A DNA stretch of 41,887 nucleotides from Bacteroidaceae bacterium (GCA_017617575.1 JAFZVY010000161.1:1-41887); one strand, 5' to 3'. Counted from the stretch's first letter, positions 32,856 through 41,478 are shown. Notes: generated by a model from the sequence alone, not told the origin. Translations and numbers: made by a program.

Positions 32856-34004
32856 TTACTTTAGCTCATCGCTTGTGTAGCCTACAGGAAGTACACGGCA
32901 GTTGTAGCCTGAAGCCATGATTTCTCCGTATGCTCCTGCAGATAGCATGGCAATAAGGTCGCCACGCTTTGTACCATTGAGTTTGATGTCCTTGTCAAAT
33001 ACGTCGCTTGACTCGCAGATAGGACCAACAACGTCGTATGTCTCTTCCGGTGCGTCACTTGTGAGATTCACAATCTTGTGGTGTGCATCGTATAGGGCAG
33101 GGCGAATAAGGTCTGTCATACCAGCATCAACGATTACGAATTGCTTTACTGCACCTTTCTTGACATAGTTAACCTTTGTGATGAGTGAACCACACTGGCC
33201 AACTACTGCACGTCCAAGCTCGAAGTGTACTGTCTGTCCCTCACGTAGTTTGAGATGCTTGTTGTAGAGTGCAAAGTAGTCCTTGAAGTTTGGAATTGGA
33301 TTTGCCTGTGGGTTTGCATAGTCAATACCGAGACCGCCACCTACGTTGATTATCTCTAACTTTATGTTTGCTTTCTCAAGTCTGTCCTGAAGTTCGTTGA
33401 TACGTTCTGCAAGTGCGATGAAGTCGTCCATCTCAAGAATCTGGCTACCAATATGGAAGTGAATACCCTTGAAACATACGTTGCTCATGGACTGTGCAAG
33501 GCGTATAACCTTTTCCATGTCTTCCATGGCAATACCGAACTTGTTCTCTGCAAGTCCTGTTGTAATGTTGCTGTGAGTATGTGCTCCTACGTTAGGATTG
33601 ATGCGGAAGCATACATTGGCAGTCTTTCCTTTCTGAATAGCTATCTCGTTGATGACTTCAAGCTCAGGGATGCTTTCTACATTGAAGCAGAAAATATCCT
33701 TGTCGATTCCGAGCTCAATTTCCCAGTCGCTCTTTCCTACGCCTGCAAAGACAATCTTGTCGGCTGGGAAGCCTGCACGAAGAACTTGTTCTATCTCGCC
33801 TCCACTTACACAGTCGATACCGAGTCCTGCCTCCTTGATAATGTTGAGTACCTTGATGTTGGCGTTAGCTTTTACCGCGTAATGTACGTGGTAGCCTTGG
33901 TACTTCTGGCTTTCCTCGTTAATGGTGTTAAGTGTCTGACGAAGTATATCTGTGTCGTAATAATAGAAAGGAGTACGAATACCTTTGAATTTATCGATGT
34001 TCAT
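32856..34004 (-). CDS. lysA: Diaminopimelate decarboxylase
   Basis: 382 residues. PLP enzyme that makes lysine from meso-diaminopimelate in the cytosol. The PLP lysine is Lys45 in HYAVKANAN. FHIGSQI, NVGGGLGIDYA and GPICESSDVFDKD (with the Cys and Glu that close the active site across the dimer) are conserved. It follows lysC by 113 bp on the same strand, the gap holding a 20-bp hairpin. dapA of the same pathway is at 3389. It is slightly shorter than enterobacterial LysA (about 420), as usual for Bacteroidetes. Confidence 0.96.
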   Translation of the reverse strand: MNIDKFKGIRTPFYYYDTDILRQTLNTINEESQKYQGYHVHYAVKANANIKVLNIIKEAGLGIDCVSGGEIEQVLRAGFPADKIVFAGVGKSDWEIELGIDKDIFCFNVESIPELEVINEIAIQKGKTANVCFRINPNVGAHTHSNITTGLAENKFGIAMEDMEKVIRLAQSMSNVCFKGIHFHIGSQILEMDDFIALAERINELQDRLEKANIKLEIINVGGGLGIDYANPQANPIPNFKDYFALYNKHLKLREGQTVHFELGRAVVGQCGSLITKVNYVKKGAVKQFVIVDAGMTDLIRPALYDAHHKIVNLTSDAPEETYDVVGPICESSDVFDKDIKLNGTKRGDLIAMLSAGAYGEIMASGYNCRVLPVGYTSDELK

Positions 34005-34045
34005 TGGATTTTGTGTTTGAAAATTATGAGGAGTTTAGATTTTAT

Positions 34046-34097
34046 AGAAGTTAAAGAAGTTAAGACGATACATAAATGTCTTAACTTCTTAACTTCT
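34046..34097. repeat. 20-bp hairpin between lysC and lysA
   Basis: The arm starting AGAAGTTAAAGAAGTTAAGA (34046-34066) pairs with 34078-34097 (one extra A in the first arm), loop of 11 bases. It could attenuate lysC-lysA read-through or stabilise the lysC mRNA. Confidence 0.75.
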
Positions 34098-34117
34098 GTA
34101 TTCTTTGCTTCAATGAA

Positions 34118-35434
34118 TTATGCATTGAAGAGTTTGTCTGAAAGTGCCTGAAGAGCACGCTTCTTGTCATCTGCAGAAATGAGGAATGAAATGTTGTGGT
34201 TGCTTCCTCCGTATGAAATCATACGTACTGGAATGTCCTTGAGAGCCTCTGTTGCTTTTGCCTCAAATCCAACATTGTGCCATTCTAAATCACCTACTAC
34301 ACAGATGATACACATGTTCTCATCAACATTAACGCGACCGAACTTCTTGAGCTCGTCAACGATAGAGTTGAGGTTTGTCTTATTGTCAATTGATACGCTT
34401 ACCCCAACTTCACTTGTTGTAATCATATCGATAGATGTCTTGTAGCTTTCGAAAATCTCGAATACCTTGCGAAGGAATCCGTGTGCGAGAAGCATACGGC
34501 TTGATGTAATATTGATGGCTGTGATGTTATCCTTTGCTGCAACTGCCTTAATCTTCTTTGCTTCTGTTTCGTTGCTGATAACTGTTCCTGCTGCCTCTGG
34601 ATCCATTGTGTTAAGAAGCTTTACTGGTATTCCTGCGAATTTTGCAGGCTGTACGCATGTTGGGTGAAGAATCTTTGCTCCGAAGTATGCAAGCTCTGCT
34701 GCCTCCTCGAAGTGAAGGTGACTAACTGGTGATGTCTTGTCAACGAAACGTGGGTCGTTGTTGTGCATACCGTCTATGTCTGTCCAAATCTGAATCTCTG
34801 ATGCCTCGATAGCTGCACCGATGAGTGAAGCTGAGTAGTCAGAGCCACCACGCTGGAGATTGTCAACCTCACCGTATGCATTACGGCAGATGAATCCCTG
34901 AGTGATGTATATCTCCTTACCTGCAACCTCGTCGAGCTGTACCTTAATCTTCTCGCGGATGTACTGAAGGTCTGGCTCTGCGTTCTTATCTGTACGCATG
35001 AACTCAAGTGCTGGGATGAGTGCTGCGTTGTAACCCTGCTCAAGGAGATAGTTTGTAACCATGTTGGTTGACATTATCTCGCCCTGTCCAACAATGATTT
35101 TTTCCTCAAACATAGTAAAGATGCCCTTTGTGAAAGAGCGGAGGTAGTCGAACTCCTGCTTAAGGAAGTCAAGAGTCTTCTTCTTATATTCGTCAGTAGT
35201 GTAGAGTTCATCAACGTGCTTCTTGTACTTCTGCTCAAGAGTGTTGATTGTCTCCATTGCACCTTCTGGGTTCTTCTTGTAGAGATAGTCTGAAATCTCA
35301 ATGAGTGAATTAGTTGTTCCTGACATAGCTGAGAGAACTACAATCTTCTGCTCGCCGTCAGTAATCAATTTCACGACATCCTTCATTCTCTGAGGAGTGC
35401 CTACGGATGTACCACCAAATTTAAGTACTTTCAT
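34118..35434 (-). CDS. lysC: Aspartate kinase
   Basis: 438 residues, monofunctional (no homoserine dehydrogenase domain). It phosphorylates aspartate, the entry to lysine, threonine and methionine synthesis. KFGGTSV (5-11) is the nucleotide/aspartate motif. The kinase core includes TQGFICRN and RGGSDYSASLIGAA, with EIQIWTDIDGMHNNDPR. Two ACT regulatory domains follow (about 300-438), implying amino-acid feedback. It lies just downstream of ftsE on the minus strand (42-bp gap) and upstream of lysA. Confidence 0.95.
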   Translation of the reverse strand: MKVLKFGGTSVGTPQRMKDVVKLITDGEQKIVVLSAMSGTTNSLIEISDYLYKKNPEGAMETINTLEQKYKKHVDELYTTDEYKKKTLDFLKQEFDYLRSFTKGIFTMFEEKIIVGQGEIMSTNMVTNYLLEQGYNAALIPALEFMRTDKNAEPDLQYIREKIKVQLDEVAGKEIYITQGFICRNAYGEVDNLQRGGSDYSASLIGAAIEASEIQIWTDIDGMHNNDPRFVDKTSPVSHLHFEEAAELAYFGAKILHPTCVQPAKFAGIPVKLLNTMDPEAAGTVISNETEAKKIKAVAAKDNITAINITSSRMLLAHGFLRKVFEIFESYKTSIDMITTSEVGVSVSIDNKTNLNSIVDELKKFGRVNVDENMCIICVVGDLEWHNVGFEAKATEALKDIPVRMISYGGSNHNISFLISADDKKRALQALSDKLFNA

Positions 35435-35476
35435 TGCTTTTATATTATAATGTATGTTTATTCTTTTGTATTGCCA

Positions 35477-36514
35477 TTAATCAATCACTTCGTTCTTTGC
35501 ATTGTGAGCCTCAATGATATCGTTGATTGCAGATATGTCACTTGGCTCAAACTCTGAAAGGTCGATAGGCTTGAGTGCTGGAGCTTGTTCCTTCTTCTCA
35601 GGCTCTTCTGTTGCCTGTGGCTTTGTCTCTGTCTCTGCCTTTGTTTCCTCTACTGTTGGAATTGGTTCTGGTTCAACAACCGGAGTAGGCTCAACTACAG
35701 GCTCTGGAGTTGCAACTTGTTCTACAGTTGGCTCTGGTTCTGGCTCAACGTTTGCTGTCTCAGCCATTGCCTTGTCTTCCTCTGCCTGTGTCTCGAAGAA
35801 CTCTTGGTTCATGCTGTCAGTAACGTCGGCAAGGTCAAACACAGTTGGGATTTTGAGTTCCTTCATCTCATGGTCTTCGCAACGGAACACTCTTCCAGGG
35901 AACTGTGAGAGTAGGTTCATGTTGTGAGTAATCATGATTACCGTTGAGCCAGCCTTGCTGATGCTCTGGAGCAACTCCGTGATGCGCTTGCTTGTCTCCA
36001 CGTCGAGGTTACCCGTAGGCTCGTCGGCAAGGATAAGTTGTGGACGGTTAAGGATGGCACGTGCTATGCTTATACGTTGCTGTTCACCACCACTCAACTC
36101 GTTTGGCATCTTGTATCCCTTGGTAGTCATACCAACCAACTCGAGTACGTCCTTTATGCGTTGGTCTATCTCTCGCTTGTCCTTCCATCCTGTAGCCTTG
36201 AGTACGAAGCGGAGGTTGGCCTCCACGGTACGGTCTGTGAGAAGCTGGAAGTCTTGGAATATGATGCCGAGTTTGCGACGTAGTTCTGGTACGTTCTTCT
36301 GCTTAATCTTCAACATATTGTTGCCAAGCACCTCTGCCTCACCTTCCTTAACTGGAATCTCAGCATAGATGGTCTTTAGGAGGGAACTCTTTCCTGAGCC
36401 CACCTTACCTGTGATGTAAATGAACTCACCTTCGTTGACGGTGAAGTTCACGTTCTTCAGAACAAGCTGTGCGTCCTGATAGATATTGACGTTACTATAG
36501 TTGATTAAAGACAT
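35477..36514 (-). CDS. ftsE: FtsE-like cell-division ATPase with long C-terminal tail
   Basis: 345 residues. Residues 1-222 are a typical FtsE ABC ATPase: Walker A GKVGSGKS (36-43), Q-loop FQDFQLL, signature LSGGEQQ (140-146), Walker [13 protein letters not shown]. It partners membrane FtsX to control peptidoglycan hydrolases at the septum. Residues about 223-345 form an unusual Glu/Pro/Val/Thr-rich tail ([16 protein letters not shown] and similar repeats) ending in a predicted helix, [20 protein letters not shown]. FtsE is normally about 220 residues, so the tail is an addition; it looks disordered and may bind a partner. ftsX is not adjacent. Confidence 0.9.
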   Translation of the reverse strand: MSLINYSNVNIYQDAQLVLKNVNFTVNEGEFIYITGKVGSGKSSLLKTIYAEIPVKEGEAEVLGNNMLKIKQKNVPELRRKLGIIFQDFQLLTDRTVEANLRFVLKATGWKDKREIDQRIKDVLELVGMTTKGYKMPNELSGGEQQRISIARAILNRPQLILADEPTGNLDVETSKRITELLQSISKAGSTVIMITHNMNLLSQFPGRVFRCEDHEMKELKIPTVFDLADVTDSMNQEFFETQAEEDKAMAETANVEPEPEPTVEQVATPEPVVEPTPVVEPEPIPTVEETKAETETKPQATEEPEKKEQAPALKPIDLSEFEPSDISAINDIIEAHNAKNEVID

Positions 36515-36620
36515 AGACTTTATTAAATCTCAAATCTCAAATTTATACCTTCGGAACAAGGAAAGCTTCCGAATGGTAAAACTTTTAATTTTTACTTTTA
36601 ATTTTTAACTTGCGTCAGCA

Positions 36621-37232
36621 TTAGTGCTTGTGCCAGTTTGGATCGTGGCGCACGGCAAGTTCCTTGGCGAGGTCCTCAATCTTGAGTCCTTTTGATGTGA
36701 GGAGGACGATGAGGTGATAAATCATGTCAGAAGCCTCATATACAAGACGCTCGTTGTTGTTGGCAACAGCCTCGATAACTGCCTCAAGTGCTTCTTCGCC
36801 TACCTTCTGTGCCATGCGGTGACAACCGTCGAGGAAGAGACTTGTTGTGTATGAACCCTCTGGCATCTCCTTATGTCGCTTTTCGATGAAACGCTGAAGC
36901 TCTGCGAGGAACATGAGAGGATTCTCGTTCTTCTCGTTCCAGCAAGTGTCTGCTCCTGTATGGCAAACTGGACCAACTGGGTTAGCCTTGATAAGAAGTG
37001 TGTCGTTGTCGCAGTCGTTGAGAATCTCAACTACGTTAAGGAAGTTGCCGCTTGTCTCGCCCTTAGTCCAGAGGCGCTGCTTAGTGCGGCTGTAGAATGT
37101 AACCTTTCCTGTTTCAACTGTCTTCTTATATGCTTCTTCGTTCATGAAACCAAGCATAAGTACCTTGAGTGTCTTAGCATCCTGGATGACGGCAGGTACA
37201 AGTCCGTCCATCTTCTCGAAATCGATTGTCAT
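36621..37232 (-). CDS. hisIE: Bifunctional phosphoribosyl-AMP cyclohydrolase / phosphoribosyl-ATP pyrophosphatase
   Basis: 203 residues with two fused enzymes for histidine steps 2 and 3. The HisI part (1-103) carries the metal site DCDND (73-77; Cys74) and Cys90/Cys97 in PVCHTGADTCW. The HisE part (about 105-200) has DGCHRMAQKVGEEALEAVIEA, the MazG-like acidic helix. It is the last gene of hisH-hisA-hisF-hisIE on the minus strand; the 272-bp gap to hisF holds a MITE-like repeat. Confidence 0.95.
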   Translation of the reverse strand: MTIDFEKMDGLVPAVIQDAKTLKVLMLGFMNEEAYKKTVETGKVTFYSRTKQRLWTKGETSGNFLNVVEILNDCDNDTLLIKANPVGPVCHTGADTCWNEKNENPLMFLAELQRFIEKRHKEMPEGSYTTSLFLDGCHRMAQKVGEEALEAVIEAVANNNERLVYEASDMIYHLIVLLTSKGLKIEDLAKELAVRHDPNWHKH

Positions 37233-37257
37233 ATATTATTTTGTTTTATTGTCTGAA

Positions 37258-37500
37258 TAATGTGTAATGTTAAATCTCAAATGTCAAATCTATGCGTCCC
37301 GAACGAGTGGGGGAAAACGAAAATTTAGAAAATTAAAGAAAATTTAATCTCTATTTCAGCTTTCTCAAAGGTCTCGTTTTTTATTAGAAGAAAAAGAAAA
37401 TTTTCTTTAATTTTCTAAATTTTCGTTCTTAAAAAACTCCTTCTTGAAGGCTTCGTATCCTTTGCTCGGAGGCATAAATGATAGATTTGCGATTATAGAT
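37258..37500. repeat. MITE-like element 3 within the hisF-hisIE gap
   Basis: The core 37315-37427 has 30-bp perfect inverted arms (37316-37345 and 37398-37427) identical to those at 4321-4534. Outside it, CAAATCTATGCGTCCCGAAC (about 37284-37303) and CTCGGAGGCATAAATGATAG (about 37463-37482) form a second, imperfect pair. The block interrupts the his operon; whether transcription passes through is not known. Confidence 0.75.
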
Positions 37501-37504
37501 TAAT

Positions 37505-38296
37505 TTATATTCTCACGTTGATTCCCTCATTTGAGAGGTACTGCTTTAGCTCTCTGATAGGAATCTCGCCAAAGTGGAAGACACTTGCGGCAAGAGCTGC
37601 ATCGCTGTGACCATTGATGAATGTGTCGCGGAAATGTTCCTTCTTACCAGCACCACCTGATGCGATGACAGGTATTGTGAGCGTGTCTGACAGTCTGCGG
37701 AGTGCTACGTCTGCAAATCCTGTCTTCACGCCGTCGTGGTTCATGCTCGTGAAGAGAATTTCACCTGCGCCTCGCTCATTGGCTTCCTTTGCCCATTCAA
37801 AGAGGTCACGTCCTGTGTCAAGTCGTCCTCCGTTCATGAAGCAGTTCCACTTGCCGTCTATCTCTGGATGTCCGTTTGGATGGACTGTGTCGTCTATGCA
37901 CTTGGCATCTATCGCTACAACGATAACTTGACTGCCGAAGTGAGTTGCAATCTCGTCTATCAGTTCTGGGCGACGTAGGGCAGCAGAGTTGATGCTTACC
38001 TTGTCTGCACCAGCGTTGAGAAGTCGCTCAACGTCTGACAACTCGTTTATTCCTCCACCAACGGTGAAAGGTATGTTTATCTCCTCAGCTATGCGAGTGA
38101 CGAGCTGTGTGAAGGTCTTGCGTCCTTCGTGACTTGCCGTGATGTCAAGATACACAAGTTCGTCGGCACCTTGCTCGGAGTATGCCTTACCAAGTTCTAT
38201 TGGGTCGCCAGCGTGACGTAGGTTCACGAAGTTCGTTCCCTTTACTGTCTGTCCGTCCTTGATGTCAAGGCAAGGTATGATTCTTTTTGCTAACAC
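37505..38296 (-). CDS. hisF: Imidazole glycerol phosphate synthase cyclase subunit
   Basis: 263 residues, a TIM barrel. With HisH it closes the imidazole ring, releasing AICAR. Catalytic Asp11 ([10 protein letters not shown]) and Asp130 (VVAIDAK) are both present, with two phosphate-binding loops (FTVGGGI at 77-83, IASGGAG near the C terminus). An insertion after Asp130 ([18 protein letters not shown]) makes it a little longer than the usual 250-258 residues. Its partner hisH is in the same cluster. Confidence 0.95.
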   Translation of the reverse strand: MLAKRIIPCLDIKDGQTVKGTNFVNLRHAGDPIELGKAYSEQGADELVYLDITASHEGRKTFTQLVTRIAEEINIPFTVGGGINELSDVERLLNAGADKVSINSAALRRPELIDEIATHFGSQVIVVAIDAKCIDDTVHPNGHPEIDGKWNCFMNGGRLDTGRDLFEWAKEANERGAGEILFTSMNHDGVKTGFADVALRRLSDTLTIPVIASGGAGKKEHFRDTFINGHSDAALAASVFHFGEIPIRELKQYLSNEGINVRI

Positions 38297-38383
38297 CTTT
38301 AAAATTAAGAGTTAAGAATTCAAAATGCAAAATGCTTATATGTATCAACCTTAATTTTGAATTTTGAATTGTTAATTTTGAAT

Positions 38384-39103
38384 TTAAATGAACTTTGCGA
38401 GTTCTCCCATCTTTATCTTTCCCTCATAGATGGCTTTGCCAAATACTACGGCAGGGATGCCAGCCTTGTCAAGAGCCTCGATGTCCTCAATGCAACTTAC
38501 ACCGCCACTTGCGATGAGATGCATATCTGGGAACTCAGCCATGATGTCCTTGTATAGCTCGATGGATGGTCCTTGAAGCATTCCGTCCTTTGAGATGTCC
38601 GTGCAGAGAACATTGGTGATTCCCTTTGCCACATATCCCTTGAGGAATGGCATGAGTTTGTTGTCTCCCTCTTCCTTCCATCCGTTGATGCTTATGAGAC
38701 CGTTCTTTACGTCTGCACCAAGAATCACCTTGTCTGCTCCGTAGCGGTCGAGCCAAGTCTCAAAGAGGGTAGGCTGCTTGACGGCGATGCTTCCCACTGT
38801 CACCAGTGAAGCTCCTGATGCAAATGCTATGTCGATGTCTTCGTCTGACTTGATGCCACCGCCAAAGTCGATTACGAGTGATGTGTGCTCTGCAATCTTC
38901 TCTATGGTCTTGTAGTTGATGACGTGCTGTGACTTTGCTCCGTCGAGGTCAACGGTATGGAGTCGGCGCACACCTGCAGCCTCAAACATCTTTGCCACTT
39001 CCACAGGGTCTTCGTTGTACACCTTCTTGGTGTCGTAGTCGCCTTGTGTCAGTCGCACGCATTTACCGTCAATTATATCTATCGCTGGAATAATCTCTAT
39101 CAT
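38384..39103 (-). CDS. hisA: ProFAR isomerase
   Basis: 239 residues. A TIM barrel that isomerises ProFAR to PRFAR, step 4 of histidine synthesis. Catalytic Asp9 (IPAIDIIDG) and Asp131 (LGADVKNG) are present, with phosphate-binding DFGGGI (79-84) and IASGGV. Its ATG overlaps the hisH stop by 4 nt, indicating coupled translation. It feeds HisF/HisH directly. Confidence 0.95.
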   Translation of the reverse strand: MIEIIPAIDIIDGKCVRLTQGDYDTKKVYNEDPVEVAKMFEAAGVRRLHTVDLDGAKSQHVINYKTIEKIAEHTSLVIDFGGGIKSDEDIDIAFASGASLVTVGSIAVKQPTLFETWLDRYGADKVILGADVKNGLISINGWKEEGDNKLMPFLKGYVAKGITNVLCTDISKDGMLQGPSIELYKDIMAEFPDMHLIASGGVSCIEDIEALDKAGIPAVVFGKAIYEGKIKMGELAKFI

Positions 39104-39690
39104 AGTTCAAGAAAGTTTTTGAGAATTCTCTCGCCCACGCTTCCGCTCTTCTCTGGATGGAACTGTGTGGCGTAGAAATTGTCTTTGTGCAAAGAACTGC
39201 TGTATGGCTGAATGTAATCCGTCTCTGCAATGGTGTAGTCGCAGAGTGGAACATAGAAACTATGCACGAAGTAAACGTATTCAGGTTTCGTGAATCCCTT
39301 GTAAAGCTCACTCTTGCAGTTCTCGATTGTGTTCCATCCCATCTGTGGAACCTTGTCTGTGTGCTGCTTAGGACAGAATCGCTTCACGTCCACGTCAAAC
39401 ACTCCGAGACATGTCGTGTCGTATTCTTCCGAATGGCGGCAGAGCAACTGCATACCGATACAGATACCGAGTACTGGCTGTGTGAGCGAAAGTATGACCT
39501 TGTCAAGTCCGTGCTCACGTAGATAAGCCATAGTAGTGCTTGCCTCGCCCTGTCCTGGGAATATTATCTTATCAGCAGAACGCAACTCCTCTGGGTCGTC
39601 CGTAAGCACGGGGTCGTATCCCAGTCTCTTTACGGCATTAACCACCGAGCGAATATTGCCTGCGTTGTATTTTACTATTGCTACTTTCAT
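39100..39690 (-). CDS. hisH: Imidazole glycerol phosphate synthase glutamine amidotransferase subunit
   Basis: 196 residues. It supplies ammonia from glutamine to HisF. The catalytic triad is Cys77 (LGICIGMQ), His178 and Glu180 (FHPEKSG), and the oxyanion-side GQGEAS is at 46-51. It is the first gene of this his cluster; its minus-strand promoter candidate is at 39733-39740. The rest of the his genes are not in the window. Confidence 0.95.
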   Translation of the reverse strand: MKVAIVKYNAGNIRSVVNAVKRLGYDPVLTDDPEELRSADKIIFPGQGEASTTMAYLREHGLDKVILSLTQPVLGICIGMQLLCRHSEEYDTTCLGVFDVDVKRFCPKQHTDKVPQMGWNTIENCKSELYKGFTKPEYVYFVHSFYVPLCDYTIAETDYIQPYSSSLHKDNFYATQFHPEKSGSVGERILKNFLEL

Positions 39691-39732
39691 TTAATGTTTT
39701 ATGTTGTGTAGGGGGTACACCAATATTGGGCA

Positions 39733-39740
39733 CAAAGGTA
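39733..39740 (-). promoter_or_regulatory. -7 box of the hisH-hisA-hisF-hisIE unit
   Basis: Minus strand TACCTTTG (39740-39733); TTTG at 39767-39764 is a possible -33 with a 23-bp spacer. Confidence 0.6.
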
Positions 39741-39812
39741 CAACTTTTTATTCAGTTATTGTTCAAATGCTTGATATTTTCTCTCCTAATCTCCCGTTTT
39801 TGCGTGATTTTG

Positions 39813-39844
39813 TTTTGTATTTATATCATATTGCTTTAACTTTG
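39813..39844 (+). promoter_or_regulatory. Bacteroidetes-type promoter of the YitT-family gene
   Basis: TTTTG (39813-39817), a 19-bp spacer and TAACTTTG (39837-39844). The leader would be about 160 nt, long for one gene. Confidence 0.75.
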
Positions 39845-40008
39845 CAAAGATAATTTAACTTTTGCAAGTATTGATGTCGCTTTACTTGCATGGAGTTTAT
39901 GGATGAATGACTGGATATACATGGTAGGGCGTCGTCTTTTTAGACCTTATAAGTCCATGAGTTTTGTTCCATTTAACTCCTAAAGATTTAGGTTAATAAG
40001 CATAAAAA

Positions 40009-40968
40009 ATGAAAGTTTCTGACAAAAAGGTATTCCGTCTGATGCTTGACTATGTGGGCATCGTTGTTGGTTGTGCTATGGTGGCATTGGCATTCGTTGT
40101 CTTCATCAACCCTTACAAGCTTGTTCCGGGTGGTGTGATTGGTGCGTCCATCGTTCTTCATAACTTGATGCCAAACGTGCATATCGGTACGTTCTGCTAC
40201 ATGATTAGCTTGCCGCTGCTTGTGCTGTCGTACTTCTGCCTTGGCAAGGGCATAGGCTTCAAGACACTCTTTGCCACGGTCATATCTCCGTTCTTTATGA
40301 ACCTGTTCACCGAATTGCTCTATCCTGCAGAGGGATTGCAAAGCCTTGACCCGGCTCTCCTTTGTGGCGGAAACCTCGACCTCACTCATGACTTGATGCT
40401 TACATGTATCCTTGGTCCTATAATCATCGGCGCAGGAGAGGGTATTATCATTCGCTCTGGTGCTACGTCAGGTGGTTCAGACCTTGTGGCTATGTTCATA
40501 CAGAAATACCTGAAGGTGAAGTTCTCAAAGGCTTTGCTTGCCGTCGATTCCACTGTTGTGTTCTTCGGTCTTCTTGTCATTGGCATGGGACTTGGCTCTA
40601 ACGACACGGAGTCGCACTCATGGGTTCTCTCAGGCTATTCCATCATTTGTATTGCCATCATGTCACGTGTGGCAGGTTTTGTCATCACGGGTACGAAGAA
40701 TGATAAACTGATGTTCATCATTACCAAGGACAAGGAGCGTATGCGCAAGTTCATCCTTGAGGAACTTGACCGTACGGCTACCGTCATTCCTTCAAGTGGT
40801 CTCTATACGCAGGAACAGCGTGACACGTTGATGATTGTCGTCCACATGCGTGAGGTCGAGATTGTTACCACTAATCTCAGCGACATTGACCCCGATTGCT
40901 TCGTCATCGTTACCGATGCCTACGACACCTACGGTGAGCGATGGTCGGAGTTGCCGGATAAGAGGTAG
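40009..40968 (+). CDS. YitT-family membrane protein (DUF161 plus DUF2179)
   Basis: 319 residues. The N-terminal two-thirds contain about five hydrophobic segments with the family motif FINPYKLVPGGVIGASIVLH near 36-55 and GAGEGIIIRSGATSGGSDLVA (about 142-162). The C-terminal part (about 235-319) is a soluble DUF2179 domain ending SDIDPDCFVIVTDAYDTYG. The family is widespread in Firmicutes and Bacteroidetes; its transported substrate, if any, is unsettled. It is a single-gene unit with a long leader and a shared terminator at 41017-41055. Confidence 0.92.
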   Translation: MKVSDKKVFRLMLDYVGIVVGCAMVALAFVVFINPYKLVPGGVIGASIVLHNLMPNVHIGTFCYMISLPLLVLSYFCLGKGIGFKTLFATVISPFFMNLFTELLYPAEGLQSLDPALLCGGNLDLTHDLMLTCILGPIIIGAGEGIIIRSGATSGGSDLVAMFIQKYLKVKFSKALLAVDSTVVFFGLLVIGMGLGSNDTESHSWVLSGYSIICIAIMSRVAGFVITGTKNDKLMFIITKDKERMRKFILEELDRTATVIPSSGLYTQEQRDTLMIVVHMREVEIVTTNLSDIDPDCFVIVTDAYDTYGERWSELPDKR

Positions 40969-40973
40969 GGGGA

Positions 40974-41008
40974 AATTAAGATTTAAGAGTTAAGAATTAA
41001 GATTTAAT
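40974..41008 (+). repeat. 7-bp tandem repeat, 5 copies (AATTAAG type)
   Basis: AATTAAG, ATTTAAG, AGTTAAG, AATTAAG, ATTTAAT, beginning 5 nt after the YitT-family stop codon. Confidence 0.88.
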
Positions 41009-41016
41009 AAACATTA

Positions 41017-41055
41017 AGAGGGGAGTACTTTTTCGCGCTCCCCTCTATTTTTTTT
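41017..41055. terminator. Intrinsic terminator between convergent genes
   Basis: AGAGGGGAG (41017-41025) pairs with CTCCCCTCT (41038-41046), followed by ATTTTTTTT. It serves the YitT-family gene and possibly, in reverse, the DUF5053 gene. Confidence 0.9.
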
Positions 41056-41064
41056 GAATTTTGT

Positions 41065-41307
41065 CTATATTTTTTCTGCTGCTAATGCAATTCTGTTTGA
41101 CAGGTCAAGCAGAGCTTGTTTCATTGTAGCCGCTTCTTCCTCGTTGAAACCGCCGACACCGCCATTACCATCAATACCGTCCATCTTGTGATAGAACCAT
41201 GATGATGATTTTCCGAAATAGTTTCTTGAGATTTCTCTCCATGATACAGACATAAGAATGTCATTCATTCTTATTTTCATGTCTGAAATTACATTTTCGT
41301 TTGCCAT
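41065..41307 (-). CDS. Small DUF5053-like, possibly DNA-binding protein
   Basis: 80 residues. The segment ISRNYFGKSSSWFYHKMDGIDGNG and the following EEEAATMKQALLDLSNRI closely follow the pattern of Bacteroidetes DUF5053 proteins (YFGKSxSWLYQ..NG..). The layout looks like a short helix-turn-helix. A role as a small regulator, possibly of phage or mobile-element origin, is inference. Its promoter (41333-41364) is built from two copies of a GTGTAGTAAAT..TTTG word with a nearby inverted ACTACA/TGTAGT, which suggests repressor-type control, perhaps by its own product. Confidence 0.75.
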   Translation of the reverse strand: MANENVISDMKIRMNDILMSVSWREISRNYFGKSSSWFYHKMDGIDGNGGVGGFNEEEAATMKQALLDLSNRIALAAEKI

Positions 41308-41332
41308 ATATCTTCTCGTTTTTATGTCCTCA

Positions 41333-41364
41333 CAAATTTACTACACATTTTCGTACTGAGCAAA
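41333..41364 (-). promoter_or_regulatory. Promoter of the DUF5053 gene
   Basis: Minus strand TTTG (41364-41361), a 20-bp spacer, TAAATTTG (41340-41333). Both boxes are the ends of a GTGTAGTAAAT(AT)TTG repeat. Confidence 0.8.
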
Positions 41365-41387
41365 TATTTACTACACTTTTTTGTAGT
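41333..41387. promoter_or_regulatory. Repeat-built operator candidate
   Basis: Plus strand CAAATTTACTACAC (41333-41346) and CAAATATTTACTACAC (41361-41376) are direct repeats 28 bp apart. ACTACA (41370-41375) and TGTAGT (41382-41387) form an inverted pair overlapping the second. Confidence 0.65.
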
Positions 41388-41434
41388 ATAACGTAAAAAT
41401 TGTATCGTCATGTGTGTTGTGGAGGTTTCATAAG

Positions 41435-41478
41435 AGTCAGTACTTAGTCAGTAGTTAGTCAATACTTAGTCAGTACTT
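41435..41478. repeat. 11-bp direct repeat, 4 contiguous copies
   Basis: AGTCAGTACTT, AGTCAGTAGTT, AGTCAATACTT, AGTCAGTACTT, exactly 11 bp each, one helical turn apart. Confidence 0.9.

Larger units (their letters stand above)
39691..40008. other. Divergent promoter region hisH / yitT-like gene
   Basis: 318 bp holding the minus-strand -7 box (39733-39740) and the plus-strand promoter 39813-39844. A second TTTAACTTTTGCAAG word lies at about 39854-39868. No gene was seen. Confidence 0.7.
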
